Below are positions 28,920-37,457 of a stretch of DNA of 64,000 nucleotides, piece by piece. The stretch comes from Pacificibacter marinus (GTDB lineage: Bacteria; Pseudomonadota; Alphaproteobacteria; Rhodobacterales; Rhodobacteraceae), in assembly GCF_018860665.1 (NCBI RefSeq), contig NZ_JAHKPK010000022.1:179471-243470 (forward strand). Direction: 5' to 3'. Every line of letters starts with the position of its first letter. Within the stretch, counting starts at the first letter, position 1. The position numbers and the translations under genes were made by a program. The notes under the pieces are model-generated. The model made no database searches. It worked only from the letters and a program-made list of their open reading frames with translations, and was not told the origin of the DNA.

Positions 28920-30191
28920 TTATGCGTTCATCGAATCGAAGAATTCAGCATTTGATTTGGTTTGCTTGAGCTTGGAAATCAAGAACTCGATCGCGTCTGT
29001 CGTGCCCATCGGATTCAAAATACGACGTAGCAAATAGGTTTTCTGAAGATCTTTTGAATCCACCAAAAGCTCTTCTTTACGCGTCCCTGATTTGAGAATG
29101 TCCATAGCAGGGAAGACGCGTTTGTCTGCCACTTTGCGATCCAGAACGATCTCAGAGTTACCCGTGCCTTTGAATTCCTCAAAGATAACCTCATCCATGC
29201 GCGAGCCTGTGTCGATCAAAGCTGTGGCGATGATGGTCAAAGACCCACCCTCTTCGATATTGCGCGCAGCACCAAAGAAGCGTTTTGGACGTTGTAGAGC
29301 ATTGGCATCAACACCACCGGTCAAGACCTTACCTGAAGACGGCACAACAGTATTGTAGGCGCGGCCCAAACGAGTGATAGAATCGAGCAAAATCACAACA
29401 TCGCGTTTGTGTTCCACAAGACGCTTGGCTTTCTCGATCACCATTTCACAGACCGCAACGTGACGGGATGCGGGTTCATCAAAGGTCGAGGAAATAACTT
29501 CACCGTTCACAGAACGCTGCATGTCTGTCACCTCTTCTGGACGCTCATCGATCAACAGCACGATCAAATAGCACTCAGGGTGGTTGATACCGATAGAGGA
29601 CGCGATATTTTGCAGCAGAACCGTTTTACCAGTACGCGGCGGCGCCACGATCAATGAGCGCTGGCCTTTACCAATCGGCGCAACAAGATCAATGATGCGA
29701 GCTGAGCGATCTTTCAACGTCGGATCTTGGATTTCCATGTTCAAACGCTCATCAGGGTAGAGCGGTGTCAGGTTGTCAAAGTTGATTTTGTGGCGGGTTT
29801 TTTCAGGCTCTTCAAAGTTGATCTGCGTGATGCTGATCATCGTGAAGTAACGCTCGTTGTCGTTTGGGGATTGCATCAACCCTTCGACAGTATCGCCGGT
29901 GCGCATACCAAACTGGCGAATAATCTCAGGCGTCACATAAATATCGTCAGGCCCAGGCAGATAGTTGGCCTCAGGAGAGCGCAAGAACCCAAATCCGTCT
30001 TGCAGAACTTCCAAAACGCCGTTGCCGGTGATTTCCCAACCTTCCTCAGCACGCTCTTTGAGGATCGAGAACATCATCTCGCCCTTGCGCATCGTGGACG
30101 CGTTTTCGATCTCAAGCTCTTCCGCCATAGACAGCAAGTCTTTTGGCGTTTTTGCTTTAAGATCAGAGAGATTGAGGGAATTTACAGTCAT
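28920..30191 (-). CDS. rho: Transcription termination factor Rho
   Basis: Hexameric RNA helicase that ends transcription. 423 residues: N-terminal helical domain ([21 protein letters not shown]), the cold-shock-like RNA-binding fold ([23 protein letters not shown] at about 60), Walker [13 protein letters not shown] at about 180, Walker [17 protein letters not shown] and the R-loop/C-terminal [10 protein letters not shown]. The ATG at 30191 (MTVNSLN) matches the usual N-terminus; the longer open frame upstream carries no homology. It is followed by mnmE after 25 bases. Confidence 0.97.
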   Translation of the reverse strand: MTVNSLNLSDLKAKTPKDLLSMAEELEIENASTMRKGEMMFSILKERAEEGWEITGNGVLEVLQDGFGFLRSPEANYLPGPDDIYVTPEIIRQFGMRTGDTVEGLMQSPNDNERYFTMISITQINFEEPEKTRHKINFDNLTPLYPDERLNMEIQDPTLKDRSARIIDLVAPIGKGQRSLIVAPPRTGKTVLLQNIASSIGINHPECYLIVLLIDERPEEVTDMQRSVNGEVISSTFDEPASRHVAVCEMVIEKAKRLVEHKRDVVILLDSITRLGRAYNTVVPSSGKVLTGGVDANALQRPKRFFGAARNIEEGGSLTIIATALIDTGSRMDEVIFEEFKGTGNSEIVLDRKVADKRVFPAMDILKSGTRKEELLVDSKDLQKTYLLRRILNPMGTTDAIEFLISKLKQTKSNAEFFDSMNA

Positions 30192-30315
30192 CGAGACATC
30201 CAAACTATGACCGCCAAGCGATCCGTTTTTTATAAGTGGTGTGAAATATCCCGTGATGCCGGACGGCAGGGATTTAAGGTTCAATAGACAGGACGCGCCC
30301 GTGAGTCAATGTTTC

Positions 30316-30768
30316 TCAGAATGGACGCGCGATAATCATGATGACGATCACGATCATCAACACAGTTGGGACTTCGTTCATCAGCCTGTATTGCTTGCCC
30401 GTCAAACGATTGTTGCCCACGACAAAGTCTTTGCGCCTGTGCCCACACCAGTGATGAAACCAGGTCATAACGATCACGCAAGCCGCTTTGATCCACGACC
30501 AGCCCGAGGTCCAATCAACAACACCTGGGGTAAACACCAAGCTCAATCCAAAAATCCAAGTGGAAACAAACGCAGGATTCATGATGACCTTGAACAGCTT
30601 TTTTTCCATGTCTTGGAACAGCAGATCGGTTTCACTGCCAATTTCTACGTTTTCTGTATGACGCACAAACAAACGTGGCAGATAAAAAATACCAGCCATC
30701 CAAGCGATTACAGAAATGACGTGAAGCGATTTGGTCCATGGGTATAGGCTTGATAGGAAATCACTCAT
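30316..30768 (-). CDS. hemJ: Protoporphyrinogen IX oxidase HemJ
   Basis: Membrane haem protein that oxidises protoporphyrinogen IX, the step before ferrochelatase in organisms lacking HemG and HemY-type oxidases. About 150 residues and four hydrophobic segments. The first carries LHVISVIAWMAGIFYLPRLFVRH with the conserved His, and VMNPAFVSTWIFG-like residues follow. The ATG at 30768 has GGAG 8 bases upstream; a GTG three codons earlier is too close to that site. It is the first leftward gene beside the predicted origin, and rho follows after 124 bases that hold a leader but no gene. Confidence 0.92.
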   Translation of the reverse strand: MSDFLSSLYPWTKSLHVISVIAWMAGIFYLPRLFVRHTENVEIGSETDLLFQDMEKKLFKVIMNPAFVSTWIFGLSLVFTPGVVDWTSGWSWIKAACVIVMTWFHHWCGHRRKDFVVGNNRLTGKQYRLMNEVPTVLMIVIVIMIIARPF

Positions 30769-30846
30769 CTCATGCACTCCGAGTTTCTATGCCTATCTAT
30801 ATAATAATATAAGAAAGTAAAAAGAGTTGATGTTGTTAGTAGGGCC

Positions 30847-30864
30847 TGTGGATTGTGTGGATTA
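30847..30864 (-). promoter_or_regulatory. Tandem DnaA boxes in oriC
   Basis: Two directly abutting 9-mers on the minus strand, CAATCCACA and TAATCCACA, differ from TTATCCACA by two bases and one base. Abutting same-orientation boxes are typical of cooperative DnaA loading. Confidence 0.6.
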
Positions 30865-30950
30865 ATAGCTTATCCCCTTGAGTTTTGCACAAGGAAAATT
30901 TTAACTCTCATACGAAAGAAATACTGGGGATAAATTTACAAAATATTAAT

Positions 30951-30966
30951 TTAACAATTACTTAAC
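30951..30966 (+). promoter_or_regulatory. CtrA-binding box in oriC
   Basis: TTAACAATTACTTAAC fits the CtrA consensus TTAA-N7-TTAAC exactly, with 7 bases between half-sites. Another TTAA half-site lies immediately before it at 30946-30949. In Caulobacter, CtrA binds such sites in the origin and blocks initiation. Confidence 0.65.
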
Positions 30967-31177
30967 ACATCTGTATCTGGGATCATGTCATGTATAATTT
31001 TTGAATTAATAGATTTGAGGTATGTCATCCACAGTCATTATTTTTTTTTATCTACTTAGGAAAACACGCGCACGAAAAATACCAAACTGCCGACTTTTCC
31101 CGCCCATTCATTCATGACATGGTTATCCCGTCATCGGCCAACACAGTTCAGTGTGTCTTTTCCACAGGATCATCAAC

Positions 31178-31777
31178 ATGACCAAAACTTTCATTCTGGC
31201 GTCGGGTTCAACCATTCGTCAGACCTTGCTTGCCAATGCAAAGGTGCCATTCGACGTAAATGTGCCGCGGATTGATGAAGAAAGCATTAAAGATGCACTC
31301 TTAGCAGAGGGAACATCCCCACGAGATATCGCAGACGCACTGGCCGAAGGTAAAGCCCGCAAAATATCGATGAAAATGCCTGAAGCTGTGGTTTTGGGCT
31401 GCGATCAAGTTTTGTCCTTTAAAGGCCGGTTGTTTTCCAAACCTACAACACCCAAAGAGGCCCGCGCACAATTGACGGAACTTAACGGCGAGCGGCATAA
31501 ATTAATGTCTGCTGCCGTTATATATGAAGGTGGTGAGCCCAAATGGCGGCACATCGGCGAAGTCAAATTGCAGATGAAGCAAAATTCTGACGCTTATCTC
31601 GATGATTATGTTACCCGCAATTGGGACAGCATTCGCCATTCAGTCGGGGGGTATAAACTTGAAGAAGAAGGCGCGCGGTTGTTTTCACGTATAGACGGAG
31701 ATCATTTCAATGTCCTAGGCCTGCCCCTCTTAGAAATTTTAGGATACCTTGGCCAAACAGGAGTCATTTCATCATGA
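31178..31777 (+). CDS. maf: Maf family nucleotide pyrophosphatase
   Basis: Hydrolyses modified or canonical nucleoside triphosphates such as m7GTP or dTTP/UTP depending on subgroup. 199 residues: ILASGSTIRQTLLANAKVPF at the start and AVVLGCDQVLSF with the catalytic Asp at about 77. The subgroup (YceF versus YhdE) cannot be settled by eye. The ATG at 31178 has AGGA 8 bases upstream, and a DnaA-box-like 9-mer overlaps this region. It is the first rightward gene from the predicted origin; aroE overlaps its end as ATGA. Confidence 0.92.
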   Translation: MTKTFILASGSTIRQTLLANAKVPFDVNVPRIDEESIKDALLAEGTSPRDIADALAEGKARKISMKMPEAVVLGCDQVLSFKGRLFSKPTTPKEARAQLTELNGERHKLMSAAVIYEGGEPKWRHIGEVKLQMKQNSDAYLDDYVTRNWDSIRHSVGGYKLEEEGARLFSRIDGDHFNVLGLPLLEILGYLGQTGVISS

Positions 31778-32604
31778 GCAATAAAATCCCATTGGCTGGC
31801 GTGATCGGTTCCCCAATAGCCCACTCCAGATCCCCCGATTTACATGGATTTTGGCTGAAACGTTATGGCATTAAAGGGCACTATGTGCATCTTGATGTCG
31901 CTCAAAGTGATCTGGCCGAAGTCTTGCGTATGATGCCAAAAATGGGATTTGTCGGTGCGAACGTGACGATCCCCCACAAAGAATCTGTACTCGCGCTTGC
32001 TGATATCGTTACAGACCGTGCGGCGCTGATCGGCGCGGCAAATACATTGATTTTTAGGGCAGATGGAAAGCTTCACGCAGATAATACCGATGGATATGGT
32101 TTTGTTGAGAACCTGCGATCCAACGCTGATTGGGATCCTAAAGCAGGCCCTGCGGCCATTTTTGGTGCTGGCGGTGCTGCCCGTGCGGTGATCGCGTCTT
32201 TGCTTGATGTGGGTGTGACCGAGATTCGCCTGTCCAATCGCACGCGCTTGCGTTCAGACGGATTGAAAGCCGAATTTGGCAGTAAGGTAACTGTCTATGA
32301 ATGGGTGCAAGCAGGCAATATGCTTGAGGGTGCCATGACTGTGGTTAATACTACGTCGCTGGGCATGGTGGGAAAGCCTGAGTTCAAAGTGCCGCTTGAC
32401 GCTTTATCGCCTAAAGCCGTTGTCACCGACCTAGTTTACACGCCACTGCGCACCGCGTTTTTAGAAAACGCTGCCAAAAATGGTTGTCAGACTGTCGATG
32501 GCTTGGGCATGCTTTTACACCAAGCCGCACCGGGGTTCGAGCGCTGGTTTGGCGTGCGCCCAGACGTGGATGATGAGACCCGCCAAGTCCTTCTGACCGA
32601 ATGA
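31774..32604 (+). CDS. aroE: Shikimate dehydrogenase
   Basis: NADPH-dependent reduction of 3-dehydroshikimate in aromatic amino acid synthesis. 276 residues: substrate site SPIAHSRSPDLHGFWLKRYGI, catalytic Lys in NVTIPHKE (about 69), DNTDGYGFVENL, NADP loop FGAGGAARAV at about 130, and C-terminal GLGMLLHQAAPGFERWFG. It sits in the maf-aroE-coaE-dnaQ operon conserved beside the origin in Rhodobacterales. Confidence 0.96.
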   Translation: MSNKIPLAGVIGSPIAHSRSPDLHGFWLKRYGIKGHYVHLDVAQSDLAEVLRMMPKMGFVGANVTIPHKESVLALADIVTDRAALIGAANTLIFRADGKLHADNTDGYGFVENLRSNADWDPKAGPAAIFGAGGAARAVIASLLDVGVTEIRLSNRTRLRSDGLKAEFGSKVTVYEWVQAGNMLEGAMTVVNTTSLGMVGKPEFKVPLDALSPKAVVTDLVYTPLRTAFLENAAKNGCQTVDGLGMLLHQAAPGFERWFGVRPDVDDETRQVLLTE

Positions 32605-32611
32605 GAGATTC

Positions 32612-33229
32612 ATGAAACACTCACGGCCAATTGTGATTGGGCTGACAGGGTCCATCGGAATGGGAAAATCCACCACGGCTGAAATGTTCAAAGCCGCTGG
32701 TGTGCCTGTATGGGATGCCGACAGCACCGTGCATCGGCTTTATTCCAGTGACGCCGACACCATTGAGGCCATTTCTAAAATTTGCCCCAAAGCCACCACA
32801 ACGGGCACCGTTGATCGTGAGGTTCTCAAAGACTGGATCAAGGCAACGCCATCAGGGTTGAGCCAACTTGAACAGATTGTGCATCCTTTGGTCGCCCAAG
32901 ACAGACAAGCCTTTTTAGAGACAAATCTAGCCAAAATCGTTGTTTTAGATGTGCCTTTGCTGTTTGAAACAGGTCTGAGTACATCTGTTGATTTTGTTGT
33001 CGTGGTGTCTGTGCCCGCTGACATTCAGCGCGCTCGCGTCTTGGCACGACCCAATATGACAGTTGCGCAATTTGAAGCGATTTTGGCAAAACAGACCCCA
33101 GATGCCGACAAGCGCGCACAGGCTGATTTTGTTATCGACACATCTTCGATTGAACTGGCCAAAGCCTCCGTGCAAAAGATATTGGACAGTGTTCAACCGG
33201 ATCAGCCACAGGAGACACCAGATGCGTGA
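32612..33229 (+). CDS. coaE: Dephospho-CoA kinase
   Basis: Last step of coenzyme A synthesis. 205 residues with the P-loop [18 protein letters not shown] near the start, [12 protein letters not shown] at about 31 and [12 protein letters not shown] at about 110. It begins 8 bases after aroE, and its stop overlaps the dnaQ start. Confidence 0.96.
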   Translation: MKHSRPIVIGLTGSIGMGKSTTAEMFKAAGVPVWDADSTVHRLYSSDADTIEAISKICPKATTTGTVDREVLKDWIKATPSGLSQLEQIVHPLVAQDRQAFLETNLAKIVVLDVPLLFETGLSTSVDFVVVVSVPADIQRARVLARPNMTVAQFEAILAKQTPDADKRAQADFVIDTSSIELAKASVQKILDSVQPDQPQETPDA

Positions 33230-33956
33230 AATCGTTCTTGATACGGAAACCACAGGGTTTGATCCGCTGACGGGCGACCGTTTGGTCGAAATCGGTGCGA
33301 TTGAACTCGATAATCATCTCGCAACTGGGCGTACCTATCATCAATATATAAACCCGAAACGCACCATGCCTGCAGGGGCTTTTGGAGTGCACGGGATTGG
33401 TCCTGATATTTTAGAACCGCCCCGCCCTGCACGCGCAGATGAAGTGACCCTGCTGGATAAGCCTGTGTTCAAAGAAGTCGCGCAGGATTTTTTGGATTTC
33501 ATCGGCGATAGCACATTGGTGATCCACAACGCGGCCTTTGATATGAAATTCTTGAATGCAGAGCTTAAAGCAGCGGGTTTGCGTCAAATTCCGTGGGAAC
33601 AAGCGCTGGATACGCTTGCGATTGCCCGTAAAAAATTCCCCGGTTCGCCTGCCACCTTGGATGCGCTGTGTCGCAGATTTCACATCGACAATTCAAACCG
33701 TACCTTGCACGGGGCTTTGCTTGATTCCGAAATTTTGGCTGAGGTTTATCTTGAGCTGATCGGTGGGCGTCAGCCTGATTTGGTGTTGGCCCCTGAGCCA
33801 AAAGACGACAAGGCCTCGCAAGATTTGCAGGCGTCACAACAATGGCGTCCGAAACGGCGTGATGTCGCCCTGCCTTCACGCCTGACAGACGAAGAAGCCG
33901 CCGCCCATGCAGCCTTTGTAGAGGCGTTGGGCGACGGCGCGTTGTGGACCAAATAG
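33222..33956 (+). CDS. dnaQ: DNA polymerase III epsilon subunit (proofreading exonuclease)
   Basis: 3'-5' exonuclease of the replicative polymerase. 244 residues: Exo [22 protein letters not shown], Exo [21 protein letters not shown], and Exo [20 protein letters not shown] with the catalytic His and Asp. The ATG at 33222 has AGGAG upstream and overlaps coaE by 8 bases. The C-terminal tail, which would bind the alpha subunit, is low in conservation. It ends 9 bases from secB on the other strand. Confidence 0.96.
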   Translation: MREIVLDTETTGFDPLTGDRLVEIGAIELDNHLATGRTYHQYINPKRTMPAGAFGVHGIGPDILEPPRPARADEVTLLDKPVFKEVAQDFLDFIGDSTLVIHNAAFDMKFLNAELKAAGLRQIPWEQALDTLAIARKKFPGSPATLDALCRRFHIDNSNRTLHGALLDSEILAEVYLELIGGRQPDLVLAPEPKDDKASQDLQASQQWRPKRRDVALPSRLTDEEAAAHAAFVEALGDGALWTK

Positions 33957-33965
33957 CGTCAGCTA

Positions 33966-34469
33966 TTAGTTAACAGGCGCATCCGCAGGGGCCGCGGCTT
34001 TTTGAGCTTCGGCACGGCGCAGCATGTCTTGGCGGTAAAGCGCCACGAAATCGATGGTATCGAGGTTCAGCGGCGGGAAACCACCGTCGCGTGTCAGGTC
34101 GTGAACGACGCGACGTGTGAACGGGAACAGCATACGTGGGCATTCGATCATCAAGAACGGATGCATCTGCGCATCTGGCACGTTTTCGATAAGGAAGATA
34201 CCAGCATAATCCAGTTCAAGAATGAACAGTGTCTCACCAGTTTCCGTTTCGGATTTTACGTTCAATTTGATCGCAACTTCGAACTGGTTCTCGGCGCCTT
34301 CACGTTTTTTCGCATCCAGAGCTACCTGAACAGAAATGTTCGGACGGCCTTCAGATTTGATACCCTTTTGTGCGAGAATGTTTTCAAAAGACATGTCCCG
34401 CACAAATTGGCCTAGAACTTGCATTTTGACTTCTGCTGCTGGTGCAGCTGTTTCACCGGTTTCGGCCAT
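33966..34469 (-). CDS. secB: Protein-export chaperone SecB
   Basis: Tetrameric cytoplasmic chaperone that passes precursors to SecA. About 167 residues: VLGQFVRDMSFENILAQKG near the start, VALDAKKREG, and C-terminal CPRMLFPFTRRVVHDLTRDGGFPPLNLDTIDF, the SecB signature. The ATG at 34469 has AGGAA 8 bases upstream. Confidence 0.97.
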   Translation of the reverse strand: MAETGETAAPAAEVKMQVLGQFVRDMSFENILAQKGIKSEGRPNISVQVALDAKKREGAENQFEVAIKLNVKSETETGETLFILELDYAGIFLIENVPDAQMHPFLMIECPRMLFPFTRRVVHDLTRDGGFPPLNLDTIDFVALYRQDMLRRAEAQKAAAPADAPVN

Positions 34470-34527
34470 CTGTATATTCCTCAAAAAAACTAAAGTTGCG
34501 ACTTTGTATCAGGTTGGAAAACGCGGC

Positions 34528-35028
34528 TCAATGCCGCGTCCAGCCTGAAGGGTCATTATTCTCGATATCATTGGATGAAACGGGCTCCCATTCGCCATCA
34601 ATGGTGTTTGGATCTTGGGTGTTGCTAGGCTGTGTATCGCCAAAGCCAGCAGAGCCGCCACCACCCATGGTAAAGCTTTGGACTTTGATGCGTTTTTGCA
34701 GCTCAACGAACAATCGCGTGCGAAAAGCTGGGACTAACAATGAAAAACCAACGGCGTCAGTGAAAAAACCAGGGGTTAGCAACAGCGCGCCAGAGAATAA
34801 AATCATCGCTCCATGTGCAAGCGGTTCACTTGGGTCACGCAATTCGCCAAAGGACGATCGCAGTTGCGACATCGCAATCGCGCCTTGTTGTTTAACCAAG
34901 TAAGTGCCCAAAAACGCCGTCAACACGACAATGGCCAAGGTCGGAAACAACCCAATGAACCCACCCACTTGAATAAACAGGGCAATTTCAATCACAGGGA
35001 CGGCAACAAAAAGCGCAAATAACCACAT
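34528..35028 (-). CDS. fxsA: FxsA family membrane protein
   Basis: 166 residues with three or four hydrophobic segments in the first 120 (WLFALFVAVPVIEIALFIQVGGFIG, then PTLAIVVLTAFLGTYLVKQQG, then MILFSGALLLTPGFFTDAVGFSLLVP). In E. coli, FxsA (suppressor of F exclusion of phage T7) is an inner-membrane protein of unclear role. The C-terminal 45 residues are polar and Gly/Asn-rich. The ATG at 35028 has AGAGGAAG upstream. It is divergent from the Tim44-domain gene. Confidence 0.9.
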   Translation of the reverse strand: MWLFALFVAVPVIEIALFIQVGGFIGLFPTLAIVVLTAFLGTYLVKQQGAIAMSQLRSSFGELRDPSEPLAHGAMILFSGALLLTPGFFTDAVGFSLLVPAFRTRLFVELQKRIKVQSFTMGGGGSAGFGDTQPSNTQDPNTIDGEWEPVSSNDIENNDPSGWTRH

Positions 35029-35134
35029 AGAACTTCCTCTCAAATTTCTAGGCACTGGTGGACTTGGCACCATCGACACCCTACATAAGGTCAAAGAGCG
35101 CATTTTACTACGTTCTGCAGCAAAAGAGGTATTG

Positions 35135-35794
35135 ATGGGAAGTTCACTGGTCTCGCTTCTGGTTCTCGCCGGAATAGCAATTTTTTTAGTCCTGCGCTTG
35201 CGCAATATCCTTGGCACACGTGACGGGTTCGAGCAGCCTCGCGTTGATCCTATCGTTGAAACCCAAACACCCAAACGTCAGTTTGAAGTGATCGAAGGCG
35301 GCGTAGATCATGATATCATCGATAACGTTCCCGAAGGCTCGCGTGCTGCGGAAAATCTTTTGGTGCTCAAGCGTAACGAGCCTGATTTCACCGTCTCCGA
35401 ATTTTTAACAGGCGCAAGTGCCGCCTATGAAATGATCTTGATGGCCTTTGAAAACGGCGATCTATCCTCTGTGTCTGATTTCATTTCTGATGATGTTGAG
35501 GAGGCATTTCAGTATGTTATCGACAACCGCAAAGAGGCTGGCCTGACAGTGGAAGCCCAATTCATCGGCCTGCACGAATCCCAAATCATAGATGTCGATC
35601 TGGACGAAGCCGCGCGCGAAGAAGAAATCAAACTGCGCTTTGTTTCTGAAATCACATCCGTTGCACGCGATGCCGCGGGCGCAATTGTTGAGGGCGACCC
35701 CAACAAAGTAAAACGTCAAAAAGACATTTGGACCTTTGCACGCGAGATGGGCAGCAATGACCCCAACTGGCAATTGGTCGCAACTGGCGCATGA
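35135..35794 (+). CDS. Tim44/TimA-like domain membrane protein
   Basis: 219 residues: one N-terminal transmembrane helix (SLVSLLVLAGIAIFLVLRLRNILG), a polar linker, and a Tim44-like domain from about residue 85 (EFLTGASAAYEMILMAFENGDLSSVSDFIS). The domain is related to the mitochondrial import component Tim44; bacterial TimA proteins are membrane-anchored and their role is not settled. ATG at 35135 with AGAGG 5 bases upstream. Co-transcribed with mltA and the Smr gene, each joined by ATGA. Confidence 0.88.
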   Translation: MGSSLVSLLVLAGIAIFLVLRLRNILGTRDGFEQPRVDPIVETQTPKRQFEVIEGGVDHDIIDNVPEGSRAAENLLVLKRNEPDFTVSEFLTGASAAYEMILMAFENGDLSSVSDFISDDVEEAFQYVIDNRKEAGLTVEAQFIGLHESQIIDVDLDEAAREEEIKLRFVSEITSVARDAAGAIVEGDPNKVKRQKDIWTFAREMGSNDPNWQLVATGA

Positions 35795-36834
35795 TCTTTC
35801 GAGGGCTAGCAAGCGCTGCATTTGCAGCCGTGCTGGCCCTGTCGGCGCCTGCCCAGTGCGAGGATGAGCCTGTGGCAAAAATTCTTTCTTTTTCCGACTT
35901 ACAAGGCTGGGATGATGACAGCCACCAAGATGCGCTGGATGTTTTTTTAAACACCTGTGACCGCATCAAAGGATTTGAGTGGCCACAAATCTGCGCTTTG
36001 GCCCAAAATCAGTCCAACGCCAAAACATTTTTTGAACTGTTTTTCAAACCTGTCTTGATCGCGGATGATGCCAAGCCCTTGTTCACAGGGTATTTTGAAC
36101 CCGAACTGTCAGGGTCGCGCGTACGCACCCCCACATATCGCTATCCTGTTTACGCAATGCCAAGTGATCGGGTTCAGTCCAGCCCTTATCACACACGACG
36201 CGACATTGGCGAAGGCGCGCTTGCAGGGCGTGGGCTAGAGATCGCTTGGGTGGATGATCCTGTCGAGCTGTTCTTTTTGCAAATCCAAGGATCCGGTCGC
36301 ATTCAATTGACCAATGGCAGCACCATTCGTGTCGGCTATGCAGGTCACAATGGCTATCAATACAACTCCATCGGTCAAGAACTGGTCCGCATGGGTGTTT
36401 ATAACGAACATCAAGTTTCCGCGCAGGTGATCAAAAACTGGGTGCGGCGAAATCCTGTGGATGGGCAGGCGCTTTTGTACAAAAATCCGTCCTATGTGTT
36501 TTTCAAAGAACTCAAATCCCTTAAAGCCTCTTCAGGTCCTATTGGGGCGATGAGCCGGTCGATCACGCCCATGCGCAGTGTCGCTGTTGATCCTGCCTTT
36601 GTCACCTTGGGTGCGCCTGTCTGGTTGGAAAAAGACGGCGAGGCCCCGCTGCGCCGCTTGATGATCGCTCAAGATACGGGGTCTGCGATCAAAGGCGCAC
36701 AGCGCGCAGATATATTTTACGGCACAGGGGATAGCGCGGGTGACGTCGCGGGCAGAATTCGCGATACTGGTCGCATGGTGGTCTTGATGCCCATTCAATT
36801 GGCCTACGGACTTGAGGAACAGAACAACAGATGA
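35791..36834 (+). CDS. mltA: Membrane-bound lytic murein transglycosylase A
   Basis: Cleaves glycan strands of peptidoglycan to 1,6-anhydro-muropeptides. 347 residues with a signal peptide (IFRGLASAAFAAVLALSAPAQC). MltA domain: FTGYFEPELSGSRVRTPTYRYPVY, FLQIQGSGRIQLTNGSTIRVGYAGHNGYQYNSIG, and the C-terminal 3D-like domain with IAQDTGSAIKGAQRADIFYGTGDSAG carrying the catalytic Asp region. The Cys after the signal is followed by ED, so it could be a lipoprotein, although the lipobox (PAQC) is imperfect. Confidence 0.95.
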   Translation: MIFRGLASAAFAAVLALSAPAQCEDEPVAKILSFSDLQGWDDDSHQDALDVFLNTCDRIKGFEWPQICALAQNQSNAKTFFELFFKPVLIADDAKPLFTGYFEPELSGSRVRTPTYRYPVYAMPSDRVQSSPYHTRRDIGEGALAGRGLEIAWVDDPVELFFLQIQGSGRIQLTNGSTIRVGYAGHNGYQYNSIGQELVRMGVYNEHQVSAQVIKNWVRRNPVDGQALLYKNPSYVFFKELKSLKASSGPIGAMSRSITPMRSVAVDPAFVTLGAPVWLEKDGEAPLRRLMIAQDTGSAIKGAQRADIFYGTGDSAGDVAGRIRDTGRMVVLMPIQLAYGLEEQNNR

Positions 36835-37457
36835 CGCGGCGGCGCACAAAATCACTGAGCGACGAAGATCGCTCGCTGTGGGATGAGGTTAAAAAAACCG
36901 CCATTCCTCTGCGCCCCAATGCAAAACCTGTGAAACATGGCATGTCCGCCGTGCCCGTGCATCCGGCCCCCAAAGCCATCGAGCGCACAGAGGCAACCAA
37001 ATCATTACACCAGCATATCAAAGAATTTGAGTTGGGCAGCAAAGCCAAGCCTACCAAACCCCGTCACAACTTAATGCCGTCTATTTCCGATGAAATCAGG
37101 CAAGCGCCCTTGCAAATGGATCGTAAAAAATTTGGCAAAATGCGTCGTGGCAAACTTGCCCCAGAGGCTCGTATCGACCTGCATGGCATGACCATGGCCC
37201 AAGCGCACCCTGCCCTGACCAATTTCATTATCTCATCACATGCACGGGGATTGCGGCTTGTTTTGGTGATCACCGGTAAGGGAAAAGATCGCGATGATGG
37301 CGGCCCTATTCCGACGCGTATCGGCGTGCTTAAAAACCAAACACCGCATTGGCTGCGCTCAGGCCCTTTGCGCCTGCTTGTGATGCAGGTGAACGAAGCG
37401 CATTTGTCCCATGGTGGCTCAGGCGCTTATTACGTCTACCTTCGGCGAGGCGGGTAA
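36831..37457 (+). CDS. Smr (small MutS-related) domain protein
   Basis: 208 residues. The first 100 are polar and low in conservation. The Smr domain begins at about 115 with RIDLHGMTMAQAHPAL, then LVLVITGKGKD and an LRSGPLRLLVMQVNEAHLSHGGSGAYYVYLRR end. Smr domains are nucleic acid endonucleases or binders, and the DLHG and TGKG motifs are intact. Translationally coupled to mltA. The final 39 bases overlap the 3' end of the MFS gene on the other strand. Confidence 0.88.
   Translation: MTRRRTKSLSDEDRSLWDEVKKTAIPLRPNAKPVKHGMSAVPVHPAPKAIERTEATKSLHQHIKEFELGSKAKPTKPRHNLMPSISDEIRQAPLQMDRKKFGKMRRGKLAPEARIDLHGMTMAQAHPALTNFIISSHARGLRLVLVITGKGKDRDDGGPIPTRIGVLKNQTPHWLRSGPLRLLVMQVNEAHLSHGGSGAYYVYLRRGG

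Larger units (their letters stand above)
30778..31177. other. oriC: Predicted chromosomal replication origin (oriC)
   Basis: A 400-base gene-free, AT-rich stretch between divergent hemJ and maf. Nine-mers within one base of the DnaA box TTATCCACA are at 30856-30864 (minus), 30925-30933 (minus, TTATCCCCA), 31025-31033 (TCATCCACA) and 31158-31166 (TTTTCCACA). Weaker two-mismatch copies are at 30847-30855 (minus), 30870-30878 and 31123-31131. Between the box clusters lies a very AT-rich segment (about 30930-31060) that could be the unwinding element. An exact CtrA box is inside it. Genes on both sides are transcribed away from it, and parAB with two parS sites are within 8 kb. All this fits an alphaproteobacterial oriC. 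I could not compute a GC-skew switch. Confidence 0.78.

Noticed and set aside
35226..35240. GGTTCGAG resembling a tRNA T-arm
   Set aside because: It lies inside the Tim44-domain gene with no acceptor stem or anticodon arm around it. No tRNA or rRNA gene was found in the window.
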